34,877 nt of DNA from Bacteroidia bacterium. GTDB taxonomy: Bacteria; Bacteroidota; Bacteroidia; Bacteroidales; GWF2-35-48. Each line of letters begins with the position of its first letter. The stretch's first letter is position 1. Location: NCBI GenBank assembly GCA_016212695.1, contig JACREX010000216.1, forward strand, positions 1 through 34,877. The letters run 5' to 3'. The position numbers were made by a program, and so were the translations under genes. Under the pieces are notes generated by a model. The model saw only the letters and a program-made list of their open reading frames with translations. It ran no database searches and was not told where the DNA came from. This document shows, one piece after another, positions 7,046-15,507 of the stretch.

Positions 7046-8356
7046 ATGAGTATTTGTATAGGAATACGGCATGAAGATAAATACAGATCAGAAACCAGAA
7101 CCCCTTTGGTTCCACGGCATGCCGAACGTTTAGTCAAAACACAGAATATTGACGTCATAGTTCAAAGTTCTCCCAAGCGTATCTTCAGCGATAATGAGTA
7201 TCTTAAAGCAGGAGCAAAAGTTCAGAAAGATTTAAAATTATGTCCTGTGATTTTCGGAGTAAAAGAAATTCCCGAATCCATTTTTGAAAGGGAGAAAACA
7301 TATATTTTTTTCGCTCATGTTATCAAAGGGCAAAAGAAAAATATGCATATGCTGAAGCGAATGATGGACATGAAATGCAATTTGATTGATTATGAAAGAG
7401 TCATTGACGAGCAGGGTAAAAGGCTCATTTTTTTCGGAAGATACGCAGGACTGGCCGGTATGATCAATTCTTTCTGGGCTCTGGGTTTGCGATTAAAATA
7501 TTACGGTTATAATTCCAAGTTCTTAAAAGTGAAACAGGCGCATCATTATCATTCTCTTGAAGAAGCCAGAGACGTTATTTCACAAGCCGGGCAGGAAATT
7601 GCCGAATTGGGCTGCCCTCCCGAGTTACGCCCCTTTGTCATCGGCTTTACAGGCTATGGTAATGTCTCAAACGGAGCGCAGGAGATATGCGGTTTATTGC
7701 CGGTCAAAGAAATTTCTCCTGAAAAGTTGTTATCCCTGAAAAGCCGGAAAAAACTGCCTGACAATATTATTTATAAAGTGATTTTTAAGGAAGAACACTT
7801 AGTTGAGCCGATTGACAAAGAGCAGGAATTCGACCTGAACGATTATTATACTAACCCGCAAAAATACAGGAGTCAGTTTGAAAAATACATTCCGCATTTA
7901 TCCATGCTGATCAATTGCATGTATTGGGACGACCGCTATCCCAAGTTCATCACAAAAAATTATTTAAAGAAACTTTACAGCGGCGGCCGCCCCAAGTTAA
8001 ATGTTATCAGCGACATCACCTGCGACGTGGACGGTTCTATTGAAAGCACGGTGAAAGCTACTGAAATAGAAGACCCGATTTATGTTTACGACCCCTTTAA
8101 AAATAAAATAAAAATGGGTTCCGATGGAGACGGAATTTTAACTATGGCTGTTCATATTTTGCCCAGCGAACTGCCCCGTGATTCATCCTGCGGATTCAGC
8201 GATGTATTAGTTAATTTTGTGAAACCTATTGCCGTAGCAGATTATAATGTGCCATATGAAGAACTCGAATTACCCCGGTCCATTAAAAAAGGGCTGATAT
8301 TGCTTAATGGGAAATTAACCCCGCCGTATAAGTATATTGAAACATATTTAAAATAA
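7046..8356 (+). CDS. Lysine-ketoglutarate reductase (saccharopine-forming), LKR domain protein
   Basis: A 436-residue protein matching the LKR half of the bifunctional alpha-aminoadipic semialdehyde synthase (AASS). The N-terminal alanine-dehydrogenase/PNT-type domain is recognisable from IGIRHEDKYRSETRTPLVP through FFAHVIKGQKKNM and LIFFGRYAGLAGMINSFWAL. A Rossmann-type segment, FVIGFTGYGNVSNGAQEICG, starts near residue 195, and the C-terminal part has DITCDVDGSIESTVKATEI. Family role: NADPH-dependent condensation of L-lysine and 2-oxoglutarate to saccharopine in the cytoplasm. The saccharopine dehydrogenase gene follows after 27 nt on the same strand, so the two steps fused in animals and plants are here split into adjacent genes. 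Length is normal for a stand-alone LKR. Biosynthetic-type saccharopine dehydrogenase is the alternative, but the neighbour favours breakdown. Confidence 0.88.
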   Translation: MSICIGIRHEDKYRSETRTPLVPRHAERLVKTQNIDVIVQSSPKRIFSDNEYLKAGAKVQKDLKLCPVIFGVKEIPESIFEREKTYIFFAHVIKGQKKNMHMLKRMMDMKCNLIDYERVIDEQGKRLIFFGRYAGLAGMINSFWALGLRLKYYGYNSKFLKVKQAHHYHSLEEARDVISQAGQEIAELGCPPELRPFVIGFTGYGNVSNGAQEICGLLPVKEISPEKLLSLKSRKKLPDNIIYKVIFKEEHLVEPIDKEQEFDLNDYYTNPQKYRSQFEKYIPHLSMLINCMYWDDRYPKFITKNYLKKLYSGGRPKLNVISDITCDVDGSIESTVKATEIEDPIYVYDPFKNKIKMGSDGDGILTMAVHILPSELPRDSSCGFSDVLVNFVKPIAVADYNVPYEELELPRSIKKGLILLNGKLTPPYKYIETYLK

Positions 8357-8383
8357 GTAATTATCAATTTTTAAACTTCAGGT

Positions 8384-9706
8384 ATGAAAAAAGTTTTAAT
8401 ACTTGGAGCAGGGCTGGTTGCTCAACCAATTATTCACTACCTGCTCCGGAATGGATTTTATGTTACTGTCGCATCAAACACTCCTGAACATGGCGAACAA
8501 ATGATTGCAGGATTTGAAAATGCCAAAAATATAAACTGGAGTATCAAAGAGGAAGCGGTTCTCGACAAACTGCTCCTCGAAAACGACTTTGTTGTAAGCT
8601 TACTACCTTATGTTTTTCACATTACTGTAGCTAAACAGGCGCTAAGGCATAAAAAGAACATGGTAACAACTTCATATGTGAACCCTGAAATGCAGGCATT
8701 AGACAAAGAAGCAAAAGACGCAGGCATCATCATTCTGAATGAAATGGGATTGGATCCCGGCATTGACCACATGTCTGCCATGAAAATCATTGATAAGGTT
8801 CATCAGGGAAATGGGAAAATAGAAGAATTTTATTCTATCTGCGGAGCATTGCCAGCGCCGGAGTGCGCCGATAATCCTTTCAAATACAAATTTTCATGGA
8901 GTCCCAAAGGCGTTGTCATGGCCGGGAATAACGACGGCAGGTTTTTTAAAGACGGCAAAATTGTTGACATTAATACCAAAGACCTGTTTAAAAACCCGAT
9001 GAAAGTAGATTTTCCGAAAGTGGGTCAACTGGAAGTATATCCAAACCGGGATTCAATTGCCTATATTGACATTTACGGGATTCTTGAAACAAAAACCATG
9101 TACCGCGGAACTTTCAGGTATAAAGGATGGTGCGAAACCTTAGATGTTATGAAACAACTTGACCTTATTACATATGACAAGATGGATATGACGGGGATGA
9201 CTTATGCCGGGCTTCTTGCTTCAAGAATCGGGGCATCAGGCAGTGATCAAATTAAAAATAAAGTGGCAGACTACCTGAAAATACCGGTTGATAGTTATTC
9301 CCTGAATGCTATCGAATGGCTCGGTATGTTTGAAAACAAACCGATGAACCGCAAGGAAGATACTCCGTTCGAAGTAACATCCGATTTGCTCATTGAAAAA
9401 CTGGCGCTTGGCCGGAATGAACGCGACATGATAATTATGCAGCATACATTTATTGCTTCTTATCCTGACGGCAAAAGAAAAAAAATCTTATCCAGGATGC
9501 TCGACTTCGGCACTCCTGCAACTGACACAGCTATTGCCAGGACAGTCGCATTGCCTGCCGCCATTGGCGTTAAGCTGATCCTTGAAAACAAAATAAATAT
9601 TAAAGGCGTTTACAGACCTGTGTTGCCTGAAATTTATGAACCTGTTTTACATGAACTGGAGCAAATGAATATCCGGTTTGAAGAAGAAGAAGAAAATCTC
9701 AGATAA
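8384..9706 (+). CDS. Saccharopine dehydrogenase (glutamate-forming), SDH domain protein
   Basis: A 440-residue oxidoreductase. The N-terminal Rossmann motif is VLILGAGLVAQPIIHYLL (residues 4-21), with a second conserved segment NEMGLDPGIDHMSAMKIID near residue 118 and SICGALPAPECADNPFKYKF in the substrate domain, all as in the SDH half of AASS and in LYS9-type enzymes. Family role: NAD(P)-dependent cleavage of saccharopine to glutamate and 2-aminoadipate 6-semialdehyde, the second step of lysine degradation. It follows the LKR gene by 27 nt with no sign of a terminator. The enzyme that would oxidise the semialdehyde is not in the window. The C-terminus ends in an acidic FEEEEENLR tail. The next gene is convergent. 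Confidence 0.9.
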   Translation: MKKVLILGAGLVAQPIIHYLLRNGFYVTVASNTPEHGEQMIAGFENAKNINWSIKEEAVLDKLLLENDFVVSLLPYVFHITVAKQALRHKKNMVTTSYVNPEMQALDKEAKDAGIIILNEMGLDPGIDHMSAMKIIDKVHQGNGKIEEFYSICGALPAPECADNPFKYKFSWSPKGVVMAGNNDGRFFKDGKIVDINTKDLFKNPMKVDFPKVGQLEVYPNRDSIAYIDIYGILETKTMYRGTFRYKGWCETLDVMKQLDLITYDKMDMTGMTYAGLLASRIGASGSDQIKNKVADYLKIPVDSYSLNAIEWLGMFENKPMNRKEDTPFEVTSDLLIEKLALGRNERDMIIMQHTFIASYPDGKRKKILSRMLDFGTPATDTAIARTVALPAAIGVKLILENKINIKGVYRPVLPEIYEPVLHELEQMNIRFEEEEENLR

Positions 9707-9751
9707 TTCAACCTGTTTGTTTTTAAAATTGCCGTTGACCGTGTACTGTTG

Positions 9752-10465
9752 TTAAAATTCAAGATAAAAATCTCTTGTTAATTTTTTGTACTCCTCAGAA
9801 TACTCATGCCTCCGGTTAATTTCAACGGTTAGAGAATCTTCCTGCAAAAATGTTTCTTTTCTGCCGAACTCAATGAGCAATCTGCTTTGTGTTTTCCATG
9901 GGCAGGGATATACTGTGGTTTTTCGTATGGGAAATAAATTCTGATTTCTTACCAATGAAATAAAATCGTTTCCTTCTTTATACGGAAGTATTATACTGAA
10001 CCTGCCTGCATCGTTTAATATTTGTTTTACTCCGTTTACCAGATCGTCAAAAGGTAAAAGGTCATTGTGTTTGCTGATATTTTTTTCATGTAGCGGAGAT
10101 TTGAGGGAGTCTTTAAAAAATGGCGGATTAGAAACGATAAGGTCGTATTTTTTATTTGTCAGGGCAGAGAACTGCTGAAATGAAATTTTTCGCACAGAGA
10201 TTCTATCTTTCCATCGTGAATTTGCAACATTACCAGCAGCCTGCAGACAGGAGGCATGATCAATTTCAACAGCGTCAATCCATGCCGGACACCGCTGTGC
10301 CAGCATAATGGCCATGAGGCCTGTTCCTGTTCCTGTCTCTAAAATATTCAGGGCGGCCGAACAATCAGCCCATGCGCCAAGCAATACTCCGTCGGTTCCA
10401 ACTTTCATTGCGGATTTTTCCTGATGTATCGTGAATTGTTTGAACCGGAAAAAAGTATTTGCCAT
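9752..10465 (-). CDS. trmN6: tRNA1(Val) (adenine(37)-N6)-methyltransferase TrmN6 (YfiC)
   Basis: A 237-residue class I SAM-dependent methyltransferase. It opens with FRFKQFTIHQEKSAMKVGTD and GVLLGAW, the typical YfiC N-terminus. The SAM-binding motif is ETGTGTG (residues 43-49; Glu where Asp is more usual), the acidic ribose-binding motif is AVEID (65-69), and the catalytic N6-adenine motif is NPPF (113-116). Family role: methylates N6 of A37 in tRNA1(Val). Length is standard. The ATG at 10465 precedes the conserved FFRFKQF and is preferred. It is convergent with the saccharopine dehydrogenase gene and divergent from the LysE-family gene, with a promoter at 10576-10606. Confidence 0.9.
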   Translation of the reverse strand: MANTFFRFKQFTIHQEKSAMKVGTDGVLLGAWADCSAALNILETGTGTGLMAIMLAQRCPAWIDAVEIDHASCLQAAGNVANSRWKDRISVRKISFQQFSALTNKKYDLIVSNPPFFKDSLKSPLHEKNISKHNDLLPFDDLVNGVKQILNDAGRFSIILPYKEGNDFISLVRNQNLFPIRKTTVYPCPWKTQSRLLIEFGRKETFLQEDSLTVEINRRHEYSEEYKKLTRDFYLEF

Positions 10466-10561
10466 GACCTGATTATTTATTTAAATGGAAACACAGGGAA
10501 AGTTAAAATTGTCATTTGAGATTTTAGAGATGTCCTTTAATTATACCCGGTTGAAAAAAAT

Positions 10562-10591
10562 TTTGATATTTCCTTCAAATGTATAAATTTG
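10562..10591 (+). promoter_or_regulatory. Promoter of the LysE-family gene
   Basis: TTTG at 10562-10565, 18 nt, then TAAATTTG at 10584-10591, near the Bacteroidota consensus. Predicted transcription start is near 10598, about 60 nt before the GTG at 10657. It overlaps the reverse promoter of trmN6. Confidence 0.5.
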
Positions 10592-10606
10592 TAAAATAAT
10601 GGCAAA
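10576..10606 (-). promoter_or_regulatory. Promoter of trmN6
   Basis: On the reverse strand: TTTG (10606-10603), 19 nt, then TACATTTG (10583-10576), an exact consensus match. Predicted start near 10569, about 104 nt before the ATG at 10465. The -7 boxes of this and the forward promoter are back to back (10576-10583 and 10584-10591). Confidence 0.55.
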
Positions 10607-10656
10607 TCCGGAAAAAAAATTGGTACTAAACTTGCTCTGTTAAGAAAAACTCATTT

Positions 10657-11304
10657 GTGCAGGAAATTTTAATATATATTAAATATCTTCTTAACGGGTT
10701 GATCGTAGGTTTTTCTGCTTCGGCTCCATTAGGCCCGATAGGGGTTCTCTGCATCCAGAAAACAATCAATAAAGGCAGAATGGCGGGGTTCATGTCCGGA
10801 ATGGGCGCCGCTACTGCCGATACCATTTATGCGATCATTGCCGGTTTTGGGTTAACGTTTATATCGAATTTCATAGTTAGCCAGCAGTTTTATCTCAGGA
10901 TTATCGGCGCCGTTATTTTATTTTATCTGGGCCTCAAAATATTCAGGACAAATCCTGCAATTCAATTAAGACGGGAACATCGTAAAGGAAAAAATATTCT
11001 GGCAGATTATCTTTCAATTTTATTGCTGACAATGTCCAATCCGCTTACGATTTTTCTTTTTGGCGCTGTGTTTGCTGGTTTTGGAATTATCCAGGGCAAT
11101 GCCGATTTCAAATCCATGTTGTTATTGATTTGCGGCGTATTTATGGGCGCTTTATTATGGTGGACGCTGCTCACCAGCCTTGTAAATCTTTTCCGCAGTA
11201 AATTCCGGTTGAGAAGAATCTTATGGATCAATAAAATTACCGGCGTTCTGATAATTCTCTTTTCTATTTCCGCTTTTATAAGTATTTTTTTCCTGAAAGC
11301 GTAG
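10657..11304 (+). CDS. LysE/RhtB-family amino acid exporter
   Basis: A 215-residue inner-membrane protein with about six hydrophobic helices. The signature follows the first helix: GFSASAPLGPIGVLCIQKTINKGRMAG then GMGAATADTIYAIIAGFGL. Mid-protein LTMSNPLTIFLFGAVFAGFG is the second conserved family motif. Family role: export of lysine, threonine, homoserine or other small amino acids, preventing toxic build-up. The start is GTG at 10657; no ATG lies in a suitable place and the reading begins normally for the family (LIYIKYLLNGLIVGFS). It lies about 1 kb after the lysine-degradation genes but is its own transcription unit, so a link to lysine is suggestive only. Confidence 0.87.
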   Translation: MQEILIYIKYLLNGLIVGFSASAPLGPIGVLCIQKTINKGRMAGFMSGMGAATADTIYAIIAGFGLTFISNFIVSQQFYLRIIGAVILFYLGLKIFRTNPAIQLRREHRKGKNILADYLSILLLTMSNPLTIFLFGAVFAGFGIIQGNADFKSMLLLICGVFMGALLWWTLLTSLVNLFRSKFRLRRILWINKITGVLIILFSISAFISIFFLKA

Positions 11305-11375
11305 TATGTTTTAGTCATTAGTCATCCAGGATATAACCATTATACTGCAACTGGTTTGGTTTTGTACATTTTGTA

Positions 11376-11406
11376 GTTAACTTGCCTGCTGCAAGCAGGT
11401 GGTTAA
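11376..11406. terminator. Hairpin between convergent genes, candidate bidirectional terminator
   Basis: Arms starting GTTAAC/CCTGCT and ending AGCAGG/GTTAA pair around a GCA loop, with 2-3 unpaired bases between stem blocks. It lies between the convergent LysE-family and phosphatase genes. Flanks are T-rich upstream, but there is no clean U-run directly after the stem, so termination is inferred from position. The rest of 11305-11470 is made of short words such as GTCATTAGTCAT and GATTAACGAATAACTATTAACC. Confidence 0.4.
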
Positions 11407-11470
11407 TCGTTCATTGTTCACCGGAAATACCGTTATATTAGACGATTAACGAATAACTATTAACCCAAAA

Positions 11471-14400
11471 CTATATTTTTATCCCAAGCACCGTTATATC
11501 ATCTGTTTGTTCATATTTTACGCCATAACTATTCTTCCAGTTTTCCATTGTTCCATCGAGAATTTTTTTCTGTTCTTCCATTGACAAATGACTATTGACC
11601 AATAACATTTCTTTTAATTGTTTTTCATAAAACTTTTTTCCTTTTGGTCCGCCAAACTGGTCGCCATACCCATCAGAAAACATAAAAATAATATCTTCTT
11701 TATGTATTTGGATTTTGTGATTTGTAAAAGGGAGCATGTTTTCGTGAATGGCTACGGGCATTTTGTCGGGTTTGAGTTCTAACAGTTGGCAGTTGGCAGC
11801 GGCAGTCGGCAGTTTGGACATTTCACTGCCTCCTGCTTCCTGCTGACTGCTTACTATATAAAGCGGATTATTCGCCCCTGCAAACTGCATTTCGAATGTA
11901 TCTAAATTAAGCGCTATGAATGCGATGTCCATCCCGTCTTTTTGCTCTCCTGAAATTCCTTTTTGTTGCAGCGATTTGATAATGTGCCGGCGTAATTCAT
12001 CCAATACCTGCGATGCGGTATTCACATCATCGCGTGCCACGATCTCATTTAAAAATGACACGCCCATCATGCTCATGAAGGCGCCGGGCACTCCGTGTCC
12101 CGTGCAATCTGCTACGGCGGCCAGTAACCAGTATCTTCTTTTTGCAAAGAAATAAAAATCGCCGCTGACAATGTCTTTGGGCATGAACAGTATGAAATAA
12201 TCAGCAACCAGCGAATCAAATAATTCACTGCCGGGCAGAACCGCCTGCTGAATGCGTTTTGCATAATGAATGCTGTCCATCACTTCTTCGTTCTTTTCCT
12301 CAATGATGTGTTTCTGTATCTCGATCTCGTCGCGCTGCGCCCGTATCTCTTCGTTCTGTTGTTCAAGAACCACATTTTTTTCCCGTATCTCCTGCGTGCG
12401 TTCCTGAACAATTTGTTCCAGCCTGCGCTTTGCCGCCTTAAGCCGGTAAACGCTTATCTGGATGGCAATATATACTAACAGGATAAATAATACGATGTAT
12501 CCGATATATGCCCAAACTGTCCTGTACCATGGAGGCAGTATGGTGAACATATATACAGATTCTTTACTTTGGTCTTCATAAATGTTATATGCTTTTACCC
12601 TGAATTTGTAATTCCCTTCCGAAAGGTTCGTGTAAATTGCTTTTGTGTCAACAGATTGCTGAGACCAGCATGTATCATTGCCTTCTAAAAAATATTGGAA
12701 AAGCAGCGATGACTCCGGCTCAAAGTAAGCGGCAGAAAATTCAAATGCAAGCGAATTATGTTTATATTCAATAATTGGTTTTTGATGCTCCGGTTGAATC
12801 AGGATAACATTATTATTCATATCAAAAAAGTTTCCTCTGAAAAGCGTGTCTCTGCCTGCCATAATAAACCGGATTAATGCATAGTAGGGAATATCAAAGT
12901 TTTTTTTGATACCGGGATTATAACAGATTGCGCCGTCAGGCCCTCCTGCAAAAATGTAATTTTCACTATCAACGGCTAAACCATAAAATTCTCCTTTTAT
13001 ATTTCTCATAAAAGGTTTTCTGTAAAGGTGAAATTCTCCTTTTTCATCTCTCATGTTTATAGCGAGATTACCTTTGCTGATTACAGCAAGAGTGCCATTT
13101 TTATCAAATTCGGCTCTTACAATACTTGCATGAGGCAGGGAAAAATCTTCGGTATAAGATTTATCGTTAAAAAACCTTGATTTTTTTTCATCAAAATAAA
13201 ACAAGCCTTGTTCTGTGCCAATTACAATCTTTTCATTTAAAGTTAATACCTGATACCAATCAAGCGGGAGCCCGTCTTTTTCAGTAAATGTAATTATTTT
13301 AGGAGCCAGAGTAAATTTTTTACTCATTAGTACTTTAAAGAGCCCTTGTGCAAACGTGCCAATCCAGAGGTCGCCTTCAGGTGTTTCTGCTATGGTCCTG
13401 ATATCGCAATCTAAATTTTCGACTGCGCCTAAATATTTCCATGTATTATTTTCATATTGCACAACTAACAATCCCCGCAGTGAACCGATATACATAATAC
13501 CCTTGTATTTCACAGAAGCGAAAGTTGTTCCCGTATTAACAATAACATCGCTGATTTTTTTAACTTTATTATTCCGGCTGATTTCAAACAATCCGCCTCC
13601 GGTAGCGGCAATGAGCGAATTATCAAAATAATCAAGGTCAAATGATTGATATTTTATTTCTTCTAATGGGATAAACTTATCGGTAAAACCACAGTTATTT
13701 TTCTGAAGATAAAAAACTCCGTTATCTGTTGCGGCATATATTGAGTTCTTAAAAAATTTGAAGCTGTTGACTGTCCCGGTTAAACCGTTTCTGGAATCAA
13801 ATTCTGTGATGGGGCTGGATATTTCGATTTTACAAAACCCGTTTTCGCTGCCAGCCCATAAATTACCGGCAGTATCGGAAAAAACGGATAAAACCACGTC
13901 GCTCTGCAATCCTATATCTTTATTGATAATCATTTTTATATTACCTTTTTTATTCAGCAAGACAAGACCCCCGCGTAAAGTTGCGGCGGCAAAAGTTGTA
14001 TCAGAAAGTTTTATCATCCTGTACAACCGGTTATTTAATAAGTAATCGCCGGCTTCGCAAATAAAGGGAGTGACTTTTATGCCATCATGAATATAAAGTT
14101 TGCTTTCGCTTGCGATGAGCAAAGAATCTGCGCCAAAATCAATAGCTGCAGATAATCCCTCGAATTTTTCGGAACCCGGCACTGGTTTAAGTATATTTCC
14201 TTCTATACTTTTCAATCCTTCGCCTTTATCTAAAGTATATACTTTTTTCCCTGAAGAAAATGTTAAATGAAATTTACTTTTTGGTTTAATAATTGTGATT
14301 TTATTATTTTCATAAACCAATATTTTCTGGTAAGTAGAGAAAAAAACTTTGTTGCCTAATGCACAGGTTGTCCACACAATATCAAAGTTTCGTTCACTCG

Positions 14401-14764
14401 AATCAATTAAATTCATGAACGAGTGAAAACGCATTATTCCTTTTTTATCCGGGCCGATATAACCAAAATCACTTTCTGTACCAACATAAATCTTCCCGTC
14501 ATTTCCTTTTGTTAAAGAACGAACCGTAACAAAACGGTCGGTTATTTTTATCTGCCTGAAATTTTTCCCGTCATACTCGGTGATAAACGGCGTATTTGCA
14601 AAATACATGACACCCCTGTTGTCCTGGCAAATAGAAAAAATCTGGCTGTGGGCCTGATATTCTTTGGGGAGGTATGTCCTGATGTACGGAATTCCCTGCT
14701 GGGAAAACAGCAGATGTGGAAATAACAGGGCAAAACAGGCGCAGAGAAGAAATTTATTTTTCAT
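11471..14764 (-). CDS. Membrane sensor: beta-propeller and Y_Y_Y domain with cytoplasmic SpoIIE-type serine phosphatase
   Basis: About 1,097 residues from ATG 14764 (MKNKFLLCACFALL...FSQ, a signal peptide); the TTG at 14782 is a poorer start. Residues ~25-650 form a periplasmic two-component-regulator type propeller with repeats such as GNLWAGSENGFCKIE and GDLWIGTFAQGLFKVL. A Y_Y_Y domain follows (NSLAFEFSAAYFEP; NYKFRVKAYN), then one TM helix (~745-770) and a coiled coil (RRLEQIVQERTQEIREK onward). The C-terminal SpoIIE/PP2C domain (~840-1097) keeps its metal-site acids in VSGDFYFF, ADCTGHGVPGAFMS, MFSDGYGDQFGG and QTDDITVL. Such proteins sense an external ligand and dephosphorylate a partner, often an anti-sigma antagonist; none is encoded nearby. 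Residues ~970-994 are an unusual insertion encoded by repeat DNA. Confidence 0.9.
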   Translation of the reverse strand: MKNKFLLCACFALLFPHLLFSQQGIPYIRTYLPKEYQAHSQIFSICQDNRGVMYFANTPFITEYDGKNFRQIKITDRFVTVRSLTKGNDGKIYVGTESDFGYIGPDKKGIMRFHSFMNLIDSSERNFDIVWTTCALGNKVFFSTYQKILVYENNKITIIKPKSKFHLTFSSGKKVYTLDKGEGLKSIEGNILKPVPGSEKFEGLSAAIDFGADSLLIASESKLYIHDGIKVTPFICEAGDYLLNNRLYRMIKLSDTTFAAATLRGGLVLLNKKGNIKMIINKDIGLQSDVVLSVFSDTAGNLWAGSENGFCKIEISSPITEFDSRNGLTGTVNSFKFFKNSIYAATDNGVFYLQKNNCGFTDKFIPLEEIKYQSFDLDYFDNSLIAATGGGLFEISRNNKVKKISDVIVNTGTTFASVKYKGIMYIGSLRGLLVVQYENNTWKYLGAVENLDCDIRTIAETPEGDLWIGTFAQGLFKVLMSKKFTLAPKIITFTEKDGLPLDWYQVLTLNEKIVIGTEQGLFYFDEKKSRFFNDKSYTEDFSLPHASIVRAEFDKNGTLAVISKGNLAINMRDEKGEFHLYRKPFMRNIKGEFYGLAVDSENYIFAGGPDGAICYNPGIKKNFDIPYYALIRFIMAGRDTLFRGNFFDMNNNVILIQPEHQKPIIEYKHNSLAFEFSAAYFEPESSLLFQYFLEGNDTCWSQQSVDTKAIYTNLSEGNYKFRVKAYNIYEDQSKESVYMFTILPPWYRTVWAYIGYIVLFILLVYIAIQISVYRLKAAKRRLEQIVQERTQEIREKNVVLEQQNEEIRAQRDEIEIQKHIIEEKNEEVMDSIHYAKRIQQAVLPGSELFDSLVADYFILFMPKDIVSGDFYFFAKRRYWLLAAVADCTGHGVPGAFMSMMGVSFLNEIVARDDVNTASQVLDELRRHIIKSLQQKGISGEQKDGMDIAFIALNLDTFEMQFAGANNPLYIVSSQQEAGGSEMSKLPTAAANCQLLELKPDKMPVAIHENMLPFTNHKIQIHKEDIIFMFSDGYGDQFGGPKGKKFYEKQLKEMLLVNSHLSMEEQKKILDGTMENWKNSYGVKYEQTDDITVLGIKI
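11780..11856. repeat. Word-like repeat (GTTGGCAGTTGGCAG) inside the phosphatase gene
   Basis: The + strand shows AACAGTTGGCAGTTGGCAGC, then GGCAGTCGGCAG, then CTGCCTCCTGCTTCCTGCTG. On the coding strand this is an in-frame insertion giving SSQQEAGGSEMSKLPTAAA and NCQLLEL between the conserved NPLYIV and KPDKMPVAIHE of the SpoIIE domain, where relatives usually have a much shorter loop. Confidence 0.65.
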
Positions 14765-14866
14765 TACGGATTGTTTTCCCAAAAATAGAAATTTTCTTAT
14801 AAAAGGGTTATAAAATCAATAATAAATTTGCAAGGATGGATGCTCCTAAATTGATACAGGTAATAT

Positions 14867-15424
14867 TTAATGATGATGATTTTTAGAAGGCGGGGCAAAG
14901 GGCAGTATTTTTTTAAAGTCATGATTCGTGCATTTGAACGTGAGCCAGTCAATGGTTCGGTTCAGCAACTCTTCGCTGAACCCGTTAATTTTTAGTTTGT
15001 ATTTATCTTTGCTTTCGCTTTTTTTATGCGAAACCCCTTTGTTCTTTTCCGTAATATTTTCATAAATATGGGCCTTCACAATATTTTTCTGCTCTGCAAT
15101 TTTAAAATTGACCCGTCTCCAGCAAAGCACTTTATACTGTGCTCCTGTAAATAATGCAAAAAGGCTTTTTTTTAAGATGTACGCAGAACCATAGAATTCA
15201 TAACATTTGTTCTCTTCTACTTCTGTAAATCCAAGTTCAAGGCTTGGATTTCTTTCTTCAAAAGGGAGTTCATTTACACGGTTCAGAAACTGATTGAGGC
15301 GATCAATAAAATCCCGGAAATTTTTAAAATTCTCTTCCATGTTGATCTGGTGAATGATTTCTTCTTTTACTTTTTCCTTTACAAGTTCCTTCTGCCTTTT
15401 TTCGGCCTCATCAATCCAACTCAT
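14867..15424 (-). CDS. Conserved unknown protein with a charged, helical N-terminus
   Basis: A 185-residue protein I do not recognise. It starts with a highly charged helical segment (SWIDEAEKRQKELVKEKVKE) likely to be coiled coil and is followed by a further helix (FRDFIDRLNQFLNRVNEL). The middle is beta-like (CYEFYGSAYILKKSLFALF, then YKVLCWRRVNFKI) and the end has INGFSEELLNRTIDWLTFKC, finishing KNHHH from a TGATGATGAT run on the + strand. No signal peptide or membrane helix, so cytoplasmic. It lies 83 nt downstream of the DUF58 gene on the same strand and may be cotranscribed. No functional claim is made. Confidence 0.7.
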   Translation of the reverse strand: MSWIDEAEKRQKELVKEKVKEEIIHQINMEENFKNFRDFIDRLNQFLNRVNELPFEERNPSLELGFTEVEENKCYEFYGSAYILKKSLFALFTGAQYKVLCWRRVNFKIAEQKNIVKAHIYENITEKNKGVSHKKSESKDKYKLKINGFSEELLNRTIDWLTFKCTNHDFKKILPFAPPSKNHHH

Positions 15425-15507
15425 ATACTTTGAATAGTTTAAATTTATACATTTTCAAATGGTAACCGATTACAAACAATACAAGTTTATCCCGTTTTTT
15501 AGTATAA

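Noticed and set aside
9707-9751. Search for a terminator between the convergent saccharopine dehydrogenase and trmN6 genes
   Set aside because: The 45-nt gap has no stem longer than a few base pairs.
14765-14790. Exact -7 box (TATTTTTG, reverse 14787-14780) before the phosphatase gene
   Set aside because: It fits the consensus, but no -33 box is found and the leader to ATG 14764 would be only about 9 nt, so it was not listed as a feature.
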